This document shows positions 7,293 to 15,283 of a stretch of DNA of 64,000 nt, one piece after another. The stretch lies in the NCBI RefSeq assembly GCF_016901815.1, contig NZ_JACSNR010000002.1, positions 1 through 64,000 of the forward strand. The letters are read 5' to 3'. The position numbers and the translations under genes are program-made. This DNA comes from Hydrogenoanaerobacterium saccharovorans (GTDB lineage: Bacteria; Bacillota; Clostridia; Oscillospirales; Ruminococcaceae). The notes below the pieces were generated by a model, which did not search any database, was not told the DNA's origin, and worked only from the letters and a program-made list of their open reading frames with translations. Numbering within the stretch: the first letter of the stretch is position 1; every line of letters starts with the position of its first letter.

Positions 7293-8423
7293 TTACCGTC
7301 CGGTGAGCCGGTAGGACTGCCGGTATGCCGCCAGCGAAATGGTATAGCTCATGCCCTGGACAAAGTCGAAGAAGTCCTCCTCCCACTCCCCGTCCAGAAC
7401 CCGGGCGGTCATCTCCTCCAGCGGATGGCGCAGGTACCGTTCAAAGAAGACGCACCCCTTTTCCAGCACACCGCCCTTGGTGCCGTGGTTGCGGGTGTTC
7501 TCATGGAGTTTTTCCCGGGTCTCCAGCTGCACCGGCAGCACATTCAGCTCAAAGGACAGGGAGTTGATATGCCGCACCGTTTCCAGCGGAATGGTGTAGG
7601 AAAGGCTGCCCGCATAGGCTTCGATGCCGGCATACCAGGCCAGGGTGAGCCGCCGCATGAACTCCGCCACCCGGTCGGGCAGGCCGTCATAGCCGCAGGG
7701 ACAGAGCTGGGGCAGCTGACAGTCGGGCATCGAGAACCGGGCCGCCCGCACTGCCGAACCCAGCTGGGCCAGTGTCACCGGGATGCCCCGGCTCCCGCAG
7801 ACATCCGCCACCGAGAAGCTGATCTCGTAGAAGATGTGGGCGGTGATCTTCACTGCCAGCAGCGCCAGGGAATCGTCATCGGTGAGGAAGATATTCTCCC
7901 CGAAAGGCGAGAGGAACCGGCAGAGCTTTTCCCGCTCCGCCTCCGGCCAAGGAGCCCGGGGGTCCAGGGAGATGAAGTTGGTGCCGATGGGCGCCATGTT
8001 GATGGAGCCGATGCGGTCCACCACATTGGGCAGGATCTTGGCTGCCAGTGTCCCCTCCCCCAGCTCGTCCCGGAACCAGTCCGCTGCCGGTGTGGGGGCA
8101 AAGGTGTAGATCACCGGGAGTTTTCTCCCCTCCCGGCGGCACCGCTCAAAGTAGGGCGCCAGAATCTCCCGGACAATGCCCGGCACCTCGGTGGGCGGCG
8201 GACACAGCACCAGGATGCTGGGATGCTCCCGCTCCAGTACAGCTGCGGTATCCCCCACCGAAATGGCGTAGGGATACTGCTGCCGCAGCTCCTCCAGTCC
8301 CCGGGTGCTGGCCTTGACCGCCAGTACATTCCCCGGGCCGGGCTGCCCCAGCAGAGCCTCATAACAGGGCGCCAGATACCGCCCGATGAATCCGAACCCG
8401 ATGATAAAGATCTTCTCGTCCAT
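7293..8423 (-). CDS. ProC-like NAD(P)-binding protein (P5C reductase superfamily)
   Basis: A 376-residue protein starting with a Rossmann dinucleotide-binding turn (IFIIGFGFIGRYLAP, residues 5-19). Other features are VLCPPPTEVPGIVREILAP, the ILPNVVDRIGSINMAPIGTNF segment near residue 130 (compare the R-x-M-PN stretch of pyrroline-5-carboxylate reductases) and a helical C-terminal part. It is about 100 residues longer than ordinary ProC (about 270), so I would not call it proC. It could act on another imino or keto substrate. It has its own promoter (8477-8505) and no metabolic neighbours that would suggest a substrate. Confidence 0.55.
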   Translation of the reverse strand: MDEKIFIIGFGFIGRYLAPCYEALLGQPGPGNVLAVKASTRGLEELRQQYPYAISVGDTAAVLEREHPSILVLCPPPTEVPGIVREILAPYFERCRREGRKLPVIYTFAPTPAADWFRDELGEGTLAAKILPNVVDRIGSINMAPIGTNFISLDPRAPWPEAEREKLCRFLSPFGENIFLTDDDSLALLAVKITAHIFYEISFSVADVCGSRGIPVTLAQLGSAVRAARFSMPDCQLPQLCPCGYDGLPDRVAEFMRRLTLAWYAGIEAYAGSLSYTIPLETVRHINSLSFELNVLPVQLETREKLHENTRNHGTKGGVLEKGCVFFERYLRHPLEEMTARVLDGEWEEDFFDFVQGMSYTISLAAYRQSYRLTGR

Positions 8424-8476
8424 ACCGCTGTCCCTCCTGTGCCCGGCAGATCTGCCCGCCGGGATCTTACCCTTCC

Positions 8477-8505
8477 ATCTTACAATAGCCGGGCCGCTTT
8501 TGCAA
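8477..8505 (-). promoter_or_regulatory. Promoter of the ProC-like gene
   Basis: Minus strand -35 TTGCAA (8505-8500), 17-bp spacer, -10 TAAGAT (8482-8477). About 54 nt before the start codon. The leader contains a GC-rich inverted repeat (CCCGGC...GCCGGG). Confidence 0.7.
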
Positions 8506-8531
8506 GGCTGTCCGCACCGGACTGCATTTTT

Positions 8532-9782
8532 CTACCGGCTGTGGAAGGTGGGCATCGGGTCGGGATCGCTGCCATGGAACCGATGGCTGCGCTGTTCCTC
8601 CTCCAGATGCACCGCCCGCCGGATGATCTCCCTGCCGTACTTCTGCCGCAGCTGGTCCACCCGGCTCTCCACTGCCTCCCGGCGGCAGGCCTCGGAAAAT
8701 CCGCTGTACAGGCTGATCTGGGCGGCCTCCCCCTCATCGGTGAGCTCGGTGGCACGCAGTCCCACCGCCCGCACCGGACGATCCCAGCGGTACCGCTCCT
8801 GAAAGGCCTCCATCGCCGCCCGGGCCAGATCGGTGGAATCCCGGCAGCTGTATTCCAGGCGCCGGCTGTGTTCGGTATAGCCAAAGCGGCTATCCTTGAT
8901 GGTGACCGTCACCAGTCCGGCACAGAGCTGCTTTTCCCGCAGCCGCCGGGAGACCGACTCCGCCACCAGCAGCAGCACCGACCAGACTTCCCCGGCGGTC
9001 TGCAGATCCCGGGGACAGGTCACCGAGTTGCCCACGCTCTTCACTTCCTCTTCGGCGTTTTCCAGCGCCACCGGCGAGCGATCCTCCCCGTTGGCGCACT
9101 GCCACAGGGCATCGCCGTGCTTGCCCAGCTTTTTGCCCAGCAGCTTCCGGTCAAACCGGGCCAGCTGTCCAATGGTGTACACCCCCATGGACTCCAGGCG
9201 CCGGGCTGTGGAATCCCCCACACCGATCATCTCCCGGGCCGACAGCCCCCAGACAATCTCCCGGAACCGGTCCGGCGGGATCTCCGAAACCGCGTCCGGT
9301 TTTTTGAGGTCACTGCCCAGCTTGGCAAATACCTTATTAAAGGAGACCCCCACCGAAATGGTCACTCCCAGTTCCTCCCGCACCTCCCGGCGCAGGCGTT
9401 CGGCAATCTCCCGCCCGCTGCCGAACAACAGGGTGCTGCCGGTCATATCCAGCCAGCATTCGTCGATGCCGAAAGGCTCGATGCGGTCAGTGTACCGGGC
9501 ATAGATGGCACGGGCTGCCCGGGATACCTCATAGTAGCGCTCGTAGTGGGGCGGCACCACCACCAGTTCCGGACATTTCTGCCGGGCCTGCCAGAGGGTT
9601 TCCGCTGTCTTGATGCCGAACTGCTTTGCCAGCTCGTTTTTGGCAAGCACGATGCCATGCCGGTTCTCCTCCGAACCGCCCACTGCCATGGGCACTTCCC
9701 GCAGCCGGGGATCGTACCGGCATTCCACCGACGCATAGAAATTATTGAGGTCACAGTGCAGGATCACCCGTTCCTTTCCCAT
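8532..9782 (-). CDS. dinB: DNA polymerase IV (Y-family translesion polymerase)
   Basis: A 416-residue Y-family polymerase that replicates past damaged template bases with low fidelity. Catalytic acidic residues are visible: D11 in LHCDLNNFY and D107-E108 in GIDECWLD. The helix-hairpin-helix thumb follows (GVGDSTARRLESMGVYTIGQLA), then the little-finger domain from about residue 240. No clear beta-clamp motif was identified at the C-terminus. The promoter carries a LexA box between -35 and -10, so the gene should be part of the SOS response. It is monocistronic. Confidence 0.93.
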   Translation of the reverse strand: MGKERVILHCDLNNFYASVECRYDPRLREVPMAVGGSEENRHGIVLAKNELAKQFGIKTAETLWQARQKCPELVVVPPHYERYYEVSRAARAIYARYTDRIEPFGIDECWLDMTGSTLLFGSGREIAERLRREVREELGVTISVGVSFNKVFAKLGSDLKKPDAVSEIPPDRFREIVWGLSAREMIGVGDSTARRLESMGVYTIGQLARFDRKLLGKKLGKHGDALWQCANGEDRSPVALENAEEEVKSVGNSVTCPRDLQTAGEVWSVLLLVAESVSRRLREKQLCAGLVTVTIKDSRFGYTEHSRRLEYSCRDSTDLARAAMEAFQERYRWDRPVRAVGLRATELTDEGEAAQISLYSGFSEACRREAVESRVDQLRQKYGREIIRRAVHLEEEQRSHRFHGSDPDPMPTFHSR

Positions 9783-9819
9783 GAGCCTTTTTCCTCCCTT
9801 CCGGCGTTTCGTTACCTCT

Positions 9820-9848
9820 ATTATAAACGAACATATGTTCTTTGTAAA
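9820..9848 (-). promoter_or_regulatory. dinB promoter with embedded LexA (SOS) box
   Basis: Minus strand -35 TTTACA (9848-9843), 17-bp spacer, -10 TATAAT (9825-9820). The spacer contains the palindrome read on the plus strand as CGAACATATGTTCT (9828-9841), which matches the Bacillus LexA/DinR consensus CGAACRNRYGTTYC at 13 of 14 positions. LexA bound here would block RNA polymerase directly. Confidence 0.92.
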
Positions 9849-9852
9849 GGTG

Positions 9853-9892
9853 AAAAAACTGCCTTCCGGGGCGGAAAAACCTGCCGGAAGGC
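9853..9892 (-). terminator. Terminator of the vanW-ecsC operon
   Basis: Minus strand hairpin GCCTTCCGG / CCGGAAGGC (9892-9884 and 9869-9861), then CAG and a run of six T. It lies 10 nt after the EcsC stop codon and just before the -35 of dinB. Confidence 0.85.
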
Positions 9893-9902
9893 GGAGTAAA
9901 AA

Positions 9903-10685
9903 TCACAGTTCTGCGGCTCCGGCCGGGCGATGGTCCAGCAGGAACCGGCGATTGTACTTGAGGGCGGCATAGTCCAGCAGACGGGCGGTCAGGCGGCTGT
10001 CCAGCACACCGCCCACAGCGCCTGCCAGCGGGATTCCCTGAAGAAATTTGGCTGCCAGCAGTTCTTCCGCCAGCTTGCCGGCCACCCGGTCCGCCAGCTC
10101 CTGTTCCGAAAGGCCGGTCAGCTCTGTCCCGGACAGCACCTGATCCAGCTGGTCGGAAAGCGCCGGGTACTCCATTCCCCCGGTGAGAGCGGCGTCCAGC
10201 ACCAGCAGCATGATCCGGCGCTCCTTACGGGTGGAGGTGATGTAGCCATAGCCCCGGGCGATCTGTCCCAGGCTGCGCAGCAGGGACGCCGCAAAGAGCG
10301 GAATATCCGGCAGGCCGATGCCCAGCAGTCCCAGCCCCGAACCCCGCACAGCCGAAGCCGCGGCAGCGGAGAGCACCGCCGAGCGTCCGGTTCCCCGCAC
10401 CGAGCTGAACCGTTCCGGCGTCCGGAGCTGTTCCTCGGCCCGGGCCAGCCGGCGGACCTCCGCTTTCGGGGAGGCCGTGCGGCGCAGCAGAGGTTCTCCC
10501 GCCAGCGCGGCGGAAAACGCTGCCCCAAAGGCGGCAGTCAGCGTATCACGCACCGTCTCCGGCACTTTTTCAGCGATCCGGGCCTGCAATTCCCCGGGTT
10601 GACGGTGCATCGCCTTACGGCGCCAGCGGTTCTCCTCCCGGAGCTGCCGGGCCCATTCTCTCTGCCAGCTCTGCGGATCGGTCAT
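9903..10685 (-). CDS. EcsC family protein
   Basis: A 260-residue protein matching the EcsC family (named after the third gene of the B. subtilis ecs locus; biochemical function unknown). A small-residue-rich central segment (about 108-165), including GLGLLGIGLPDIPLFAASLLRSLGQIARGYGY, is the family hallmark and may associate with the membrane. The C-terminus has a second glycine-rich hydrophobic stretch (LQGIPLAGAVGGVLDS). The start overlaps the vanW stop by 4 nt (ATGA), so the two are translationally coupled. No ecsA or ecsB transporter genes are nearby, so the Ecs name says nothing about its partner here. Confidence 0.8.
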   Translation of the reverse strand: MTDPQSWQREWARQLREENRWRRKAMHRQPGELQARIAEKVPETVRDTLTAAFGAAFSAALAGEPLLRRTASPKAEVRRLARAEEQLRTPERFSSVRGTGRSAVLSAAAASAVRGSGLGLLGIGLPDIPLFAASLLRSLGQIARGYGYITSTRKERRIMLLVLDAALTGGMEYPALSDQLDQVLSGTELTGLSEQELADRVAGKLAEELLAAKFLQGIPLAGAVGGVLDSRLTARLLDYAALKYNRRFLLDHRPAGAAEL

Positions 10686-11521
10686 GACTGCTTCTCCTTT
10701 CTGAGATCCACCACCGTCAGACCGGCGGGATCATAGGCAATTTTGGCGTGGTTGCGGCGCAGCAGCACGGCCTCTGCCTCCTCGCCTGTATGGACATCGA
10801 TCTTGTGCCGCCAGATCTCATTGTTGCGGTAGACTCCGTCCTCCTCCCGGGAGAAGAACTCATTGCGGCACTCAATGTGATAGCTGTACTGCTGGGGACG
10901 ATCCGCCAGCAGTTCCCCATGCAGGTACTCCCCGTCCGTCCAGACGGTGAGCTGATAGGTGCGGTCGGTATTGTTTTGAAAGCGGTAGTCCAGATAGTTG
11001 TACAGGATGGAGGTGCCGGTGCCGAAGGGGATCTGCCGTCCGTAATCGGGGAACAGATCCATGCCGTCATGGTGGTGATGTTCGATGATGTCCAGGTCGC
11101 TGTGCAGCACCATCCAGTGGATCAGGTTGGTGAACTGGCACATGCCGCCGCCCACGCCGCTGCCGGTCTTGCCGCCGGCGATTACCAGGCCGTCCCGGAA
11201 TCCACGCCGGGCTGAGGGATCGCCCACCAGCGTCCAGAAGGAGAAGATCTCCCCGGGACGGATCAGCACCCGGTCGATGCAGGGGGCTGCCAGGCTCAGG
11301 TTCACCGCCTTGTTCTCCTGCAGCTGCATATCCACATTTCCCAGCCGCCGCCGGATCAGGGAGGCGTGCTTTTTGATCCGCACCGGCAGCAGTTCCTCCT
11401 GCTTGACCCGGGCAAACTTCCCCCGGAGCGGCAGATCCCGGATTTTCCGCATCAGAATCTCCTTTTTGGTGGAGATGCGGTAGGTCAGCGGGGATATTTC
11501 ACAGAACAGCTTTCGTTTCAT
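10682..11521 (-). CDS. VanW family protein
   Basis: A 279-residue protein with a VanW domain over about residues 75-215, including the typical RPGEIFSFW...VGDPS...GF stretch and GGGMCQ-x-TN (GVGGGMCQFTNLI). VanW-like proteins occur in vancomycin-resistance clusters and widely in Firmicutes outside them; their activity is unknown. Nothing else here belongs to a van resistance cluster, and the VanZ-like gene 7 kb away is separate, so no resistance should be inferred. No signal peptide is visible. ATG 11521 follows AAGGAGGAAGTACC; the longer frame to 11605 has no better site. First gene of a two-gene operon with ecsC. Confidence 0.88.
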   Translation of the reverse strand: MKRKLFCEISPLTYRISTKKEILMRKIRDLPLRGKFARVKQEELLPVRIKKHASLIRRRLGNVDMQLQENKAVNLSLAAPCIDRVLIRPGEIFSFWTLVGDPSARRGFRDGLVIAGGKTGSGVGGGMCQFTNLIHWMVLHSDLDIIEHHHHDGMDLFPDYGRQIPFGTGTSILYNYLDYRFQNNTDRTYQLTVWTDGEYLHGELLADRPQQYSYHIECRNEFFSREEDGVYRNNEIWRHKIDVHTGEEAEAVLLRRNHAKIAYDPAGLTVVDLRKEKQS

Positions 11522-11689
11522 GGTACTTCCTCCTTGCCCGTGCAGCGGCATCTGTCTATGTCCATTATACAGCGGATCGTCCCAAAAGGAAAGCTGTCCC
11601 CGCACCGCATGACATCCCGGCGAAACTGTGCTAAAATAAGGTATCAGAGCCGAAAATCCACTTTTTAACTACAATTAAAGCGGACGGTA

Positions 11690-11695
11690 TATACT
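11690..11695 (+). promoter_or_regulatory. Possible -10 of the two-component operon
   Basis: TATACT at 11690-11695, about 57 nt before the response regulator start. The best -35 candidate (TTTAAC, 11664-11669) is 20 bp away, so the promoter is weak or activator-dependent. Confidence 0.4.
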
Positions 11696-11751
11696 GGAAA
11701 CTGGAAATTCCAGCTCCATGCCGGAGACTGCTGATGACTGGAGGGATATAT

Positions 11752-12426
11752 ATGCGGCTGCTGCTGGCAGAAGATGAAAGAGCCCTGTCCAAAGCGCTCG
11801 CCACCATTCTGGAGCGAAGCAATTATTCGGTGGACACAGTATATGACGGAGAAGCCGCTCTGGAATATCTGGCGGCGGATAACTATGACGGTGTGATCCT
11901 GGACATCATGATGCCCAAAAAGGACGGCATCACAGTGCTCAAGGAACTGCGGAGCCGGGGAAGCAAGATCCCGGTACTGATCCTCACCGCCAAATCGGAG
12001 GTGGACGACAAGGTGCTGGGACTGGACAGCGGTGCCAATGACTATCTCACCAAGCCGTTCCATTCCCGGGAACTGCTGGCACGCATCCGGGCCATGACCC
12101 GGGCCCAGTCCAGCCAGACCAGCTCGGTGCTGCAGATGGGCAATATCACCCTGGATCAGCGCACCTACGAGCTCTCGTCCCCCACCGGCAGCTTCCGGCT
12201 GGCGAACCGGGAGTTCCAGATCCTGGAGCTGCTGATGCAGAATCCCGGCAACCTGATCTCCGCTGAACGGCTGATGGAAAAGATCTGGGGCTATGACAGC
12301 GAAACCGAGATCAGCGTGGTATGGGTCTACATCTCCTACCTGCGCAAGAAGCTCTCGGCCCTGGGCGCCAATATCCAGATCCGTGCCACCCGGAATGTGG
12401 GCTACTGTCTGGAGGAGATCGCATGA
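11752..12426 (+). CDS. OmpR/PhoB-type response regulator
   Basis: A 224-residue response regulator. The receiver domain is at about 1-115, with acidic residues E7-D8, phospho-acceptor D51 (VILDIMMPKKDG), the Thr of ILTA, and K of TKPF. A winged-helix output domain occupies about 125-224, ending TRNVGYCLEE. ATG 11752 follows GGAGGGATATAT; the six-codon longer frame starts at the ribosome site itself. It overlaps the downstream histidine kinase by 4 nt (ATGA), so the two form one unit. Direct repeats of TTTAAG upstream of the next gene are its likely target. Confidence 0.93.
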   Translation: MRLLLAEDERALSKALATILERSNYSVDTVYDGEAALEYLAADNYDGVILDIMMPKKDGITVLKELRSRGSKIPVLILTAKSEVDDKVLGLDSGANDYLTKPFHSRELLARIRAMTRAQSSQTSSVLQMGNITLDQRTYELSSPTGSFRLANREFQILELLMQNPGNLISAERLMEKIWGYDSETEISVVWVYISYLRKKLSALGANIQIRATRNVGYCLEEIA

Positions 12427-13670
12427 TCCGGCGCCTGCGCATCCGGCTGGTGGCAGTGTCCATGCTGTCGCTCTTCATTGTACTGACGGTCATCATGGGA
12501 ACCATGGCGGTGGTCAGCTGGCAGAATCTCACCGACAATGCCGATTTCACCCTCTCCATTCTGGAGGATAACGGCGGTGTCTTTCCCAAATCCGAGGATT
12601 TTATCCTGGAGGGACGGGTTCCCGGCAAGCCGGACAAGATCCGGCAGTTCTCTCCGGAACTCCCCTACGAAACCCGCTATTTCACCGTCCAGCTCAATGA
12701 AGAAGGGGTGATCCTGTCCACCAACACCGGACGGATCGCCGCCATTGACAGCGAAACTGCCATGGAATTCGCCCGCACCATCTGGGAAAAACAGAGTACC
12801 CGGGGCTTCCTGGGGGATTACCGCTACCTGGTTCACGCCAACGACCAGGGGTATCAGATCATCTTCCTGGACTGCGGACGGAATCTGGATTCCTACCGCA
12901 ACTTCATGCTCACCGGCATTGGAGTCTGCTTCGGCGGTATGCTGGCGGTGCTGTTCCTGCTGATCCTGCTCTCGGGGCGGATCATCAAGCCGGTGGCGGA
13001 AAGCTATGAAAAGCAGAAGCGGTTCATCACCGATGCCGGACATGAGCTGAAAACCCCGCTGACTGTCATTGACGCCGATGCGGAGATCCTGTCGATGGAT
13101 CTGGGGGAGAATGAATGGCTCACCGACATCCAGACCCAGACCCGGCGGCTGGCAGAACTCACCAACGACCTGATCCTGCTCTCCCGGATGGAGGAGGACC
13201 GGGCGCCCGTTGCCATGATCGAATTCCCCATCTCGGATCTGGCAGAGGAGATGGTGCGCTCCTTCCAGGCCCTGGCCCGTACCCAGGAAAAGACCTTCAC
13301 CAGCCGGATCGAGCCGATGCTCTCCTACAAGGGCGATGAAAAATCCCTGCGGCAGCTTCTCTCCATCCTGCTGGACAACGCTCTGAAATACTCCGAACCC
13401 GGCGGCACCATTTCGCTGGAGCTGGGGCGTCAGGGGAAAAACCTGCACCTCTCGGTGTACAATACCTGTCCTGTGATGGAAAGGGAACATCTTGCCCACC
13501 TGTTTGACCGGTTCTACCGCACCGACAGCTCCCGCAACTCCCAGACCGGAGGCTATGGGCTGGGGCTCTCCATTGCCGCAGCCATCACCGCTGCCCACCG
13601 GGGACGGATCTCCGCCTCCACCGAGGACGGGCATTCCCTGCGGATCACCGTCACCCTGCCGGTGAACTGA
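12423..13670 (+). CDS. Sensor histidine kinase (HisKA/HATPase)
   Basis: A 415-residue membrane kinase and the partner of the preceding regulator. Transmembrane helix 1 is at about 8-30 and helix 2 at about 160-185, with an extracytoplasmic sensor of roughly 130 residues between. A short linker leads to the H-box DAGHELKTP with phospho-acceptor H207. The ATP-binding domain shows an N box (LLDNALKYSE) and G boxes (GGYGLGLSIA). The true start is ATG 12423, overlapping the regulator's stop codon; the longer frame upstream lies inside the regulator. The ligand is unknown; the following surface-protein genes suggest an envelope-related signal. It is followed by a terminator. Confidence 0.93.
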   Translation: MIRRLRIRLVAVSMLSLFIVLTVIMGTMAVVSWQNLTDNADFTLSILEDNGGVFPKSEDFILEGRVPGKPDKIRQFSPELPYETRYFTVQLNEEGVILSTNTGRIAAIDSETAMEFARTIWEKQSTRGFLGDYRYLVHANDQGYQIIFLDCGRNLDSYRNFMLTGIGVCFGGMLAVLFLLILLSGRIIKPVAESYEKQKRFITDAGHELKTPLTVIDADAEILSMDLGENEWLTDIQTQTRRLAELTNDLILLSRMEEDRAPVAMIEFPISDLAEEMVRSFQALARTQEKTFTSRIEPMLSYKGDEKSLRQLLSILLDNALKYSEPGGTISLELGRQGKNLHLSVYNTCPVMEREHLAHLFDRFYRTDSSRNSQTGGYGLGLSIAAAITAAHRGRISASTEDGHSLRITVTLPVN

Positions 13671-13694
13671 TCCTGTATTGCATAGTATCTATCT

Positions 13695-13727
13695 GCCTGC
13701 TGGCTTTGGTCAGCAGGCTGTTTTTTT
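13695..13727 (+). terminator. Terminator of the two-component operon
   Basis: GCCTGCTG / CAGCAGGC stem (13695-13702 and 13711-13718), 8-nt loop, then TG and seven T. It separates the kinase gene from the VTC module. Confidence 0.9.
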
Positions 13728-13762
13728 GCCCCTGGGCAGGCCGCTTTGTCCCTGAACTGGAA

Positions 13763-13818
13763 TTTTAAGTAAATTTAAGCCCTGATTTTAAGTTTGGTTA
13801 GGGTTAGCGATCTATAAT
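13763..13818 (+). promoter_or_regulatory. Promoter of the VTC/DUF4956/beta-helix operon with TTTAAG repeats
   Basis: A consensus -10 TATAAT is at 13813-13818, but no -35 is seen at the right distance. Instead there are three copies of TTTAAG at 13764, 13774 and 13787 (intervals 10 and 13 bp) directly upstream. Direct repeats near the -35 of a promoter without a -35 hexamer are typical of OmpR/PhoB-type activation, and the regulator encoded just upstream is the obvious candidate. The link is inferred. Confidence 0.6.
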
Positions 13819-13854
13819 AACCTCATTCCAAAAAACACAAGGAGGCGACCCGCC

Positions 13855-14574
13855 ATGGCCTGCATCACCACTATGCAGCGATATGAAATCAAATACCTGC
13901 TCGGTGCCCGGGAAAAGGAGGCGATCCTCCAGGCAATGAGTCCCTATATGGAACTGGATGAGTATGGACGCACCACCATCCGCAATGTCTATTTTGATAC
14001 GGACTCCTTCCGTCTGATCCGCCGTTCGCTGGAAAAACCAGCCTATAAGGAAAAACTGCGAATCCGGAGCTATCAGCCGGCCTGTCCGGATGATCCGGTG
14101 TTTGTGGAGCTGAAAAAGAAATACCAGTCGGTGGTCTACAAACGGCGGGTGGTGCTGCCCGAACAGGAAGCCCTCCAGAGCTTTCGGGAGAACACCCCTC
14201 TGCCGCTTCAGTCCCAGATCGCCGATGAGATCGAATACTTCCGGAGCTATTATTCGCCCCTGCGGCCCACTGCCTTCCTCTCCTATGAACGGGAGGCCTT
14301 CCGCATGACCGACGGCAGCGATTTCCGGGTCACCTTTGATGAGAATATCCTCTGCCGGAACCGGGATTTTTCCCTGGGTTCGGAGATCTACGGCGTTTCG
14401 CTGCTTCCGGAGGGCTGCACCCTGATGGAACTCAAGACCCCCGGCGGTCTGCCATTATGGCTCACCTCGGTGCTGACCCGTTTCCACATCTACCAGACTT
14501 CATTTTCCAAATACGGAACTGCCTATCAGAAGTTCCTGTACCAATCTGTTCGAGGAGGCTCTTTCCATGATTGA
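13855..14574 (+). CDS. VTC-domain (CYTH) polyphosphate polymerase-like protein
   Basis: A 239-residue protein of the VTC domain family, the catalytic fold of yeast Vtc4, which makes polyphosphate from ATP. The tunnel-lining signature is visible in order: QRYEIKYLL (residues 8-16), YFDTD, EKLRIRSY, VFVELKKKY with KRR after it, SYERE, RVTFDENI and LMELKTP near the C-terminus. Bacterial members are cytosolic; their real product is mostly untested, so polyphosphate synthesis is inference. It starts behind AAGGAGGCGACCCGCC. It overlaps the DUF4956 gene by 8 nt and forms an operon with it and the beta-helix lipoprotein gene, a grouping I recall from other Clostridia. Confidence 0.85.
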   Translation: MACITTMQRYEIKYLLGAREKEAILQAMSPYMELDEYGRTTIRNVYFDTDSFRLIRRSLEKPAYKEKLRIRSYQPACPDDPVFVELKKKYQSVVYKRRVVLPEQEALQSFRENTPLPLQSQIADEIEYFRSYYSPLRPTAFLSYEREAFRMTDGSDFRVTFDENILCRNRDFSLGSEIYGVSLLPEGCTLMELKTPGGLPLWLTSVLTRFHIYQTSFSKYGTAYQKFLYQSVRGGSFHD

Positions 14575-15262
14575 CAATCTGTTCCGCGGTCTGTTCGATA
14601 CCGATATGACCGTCATCATTACCCCGGCGGAGTTTCTCACCTGCCTGGGCGTTTCCCTGGGCATCGGCCTGATCCTGGCTGCCCTCTACCAGTACCATAC
14701 CCGCTATACCCGCAGCTTTGTGGTCACTCTGGCCCTGCTGCCTGCTGTGGTCTGCGTGGTCATTATGATGGTCAACGGCAATGTGGGCACCGGTGTGGCG
14801 GTTGCCGGCACCTTCAGCCTGGTGCGGTTCCGTTCCGCTCCCGGCACCGCCCGGGAAATCTGCGCCATCTTCCTGGCAATGGCAGCCGGTCTCATCGCCG
14901 GCATGGGCTATCTGGGCTATGCCGTGCTCTGCACCCTGGTGCTGGGCGGCGCCGAACTGCTCTTCCGGATGCTGAGCGCCAAAGCCGACGGCGGCGCTTC
15001 CCTCTACAAGACCCTGCACATCACCATCCCCGAGGATCTGGATTACAGCGATGTCTTTGACGAGCCGCTGCGGGAATTCACCCGGGAATATGAACTGACC
15101 TCGGTGAAAACCACCAATATGGGCAGCCTGTTCCGGCTGACCTACAACATCACCCTGCGGGACAGCCGCACGGAAAAATCACTCATTGACCGGCTGCGCT
15201 GCCGCAACGGAAACCTGGAGATCACAGTATCCAAGCAGGAAACCGCCATCGGCGAGCTGTAA
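14567..15262 (+). CDS. DUF4956 family membrane protein
   Basis: A 231-residue protein with an N-terminal membrane part and a cytosolic C-terminal domain. About four helices are seen at roughly 22-42, 49-68, 73-92 and 105-135, with the family-typical NGNVGTGVAVAGTFSLVRFRS loop between the third and fourth. The C-terminal 90 residues look like a ferredoxin-like alpha/beta domain similar to the MgtC C-terminal fold; that comparison is tentative. No activity is known for the family. Coupling to the VTC-like enzyme by an 8-nt overlap suggests the pair act together, with this protein as a membrane anchor or channel. Confidence 0.85.
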   Translation: MIDNLFRGLFDTDMTVIITPAEFLTCLGVSLGIGLILAALYQYHTRYTRSFVVTLALLPAVVCVVIMMVNGNVGTGVAVAGTFSLVRFRSAPGTAREICAIFLAMAAGLIAGMGYLGYAVLCTLVLGGAELLFRMLSAKADGGASLYKTLHITIPEDLDYSDVFDEPLREFTREYELTSVKTTNMGSLFRLTYNITLRDSRTEKSLIDRLRCRNGNLEITVSKQETAIGEL

Positions 15263-15283
15263 AAAAGGAGGCCGCAGATACCC

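Noticed and set aside
7218-9899. Plus-strand open frame of 893 codons
   Set aside because: Antisense to the ProC-like gene and dinB, crossing the intergenic region and the dinB promoter; no ribosome site and no domain.
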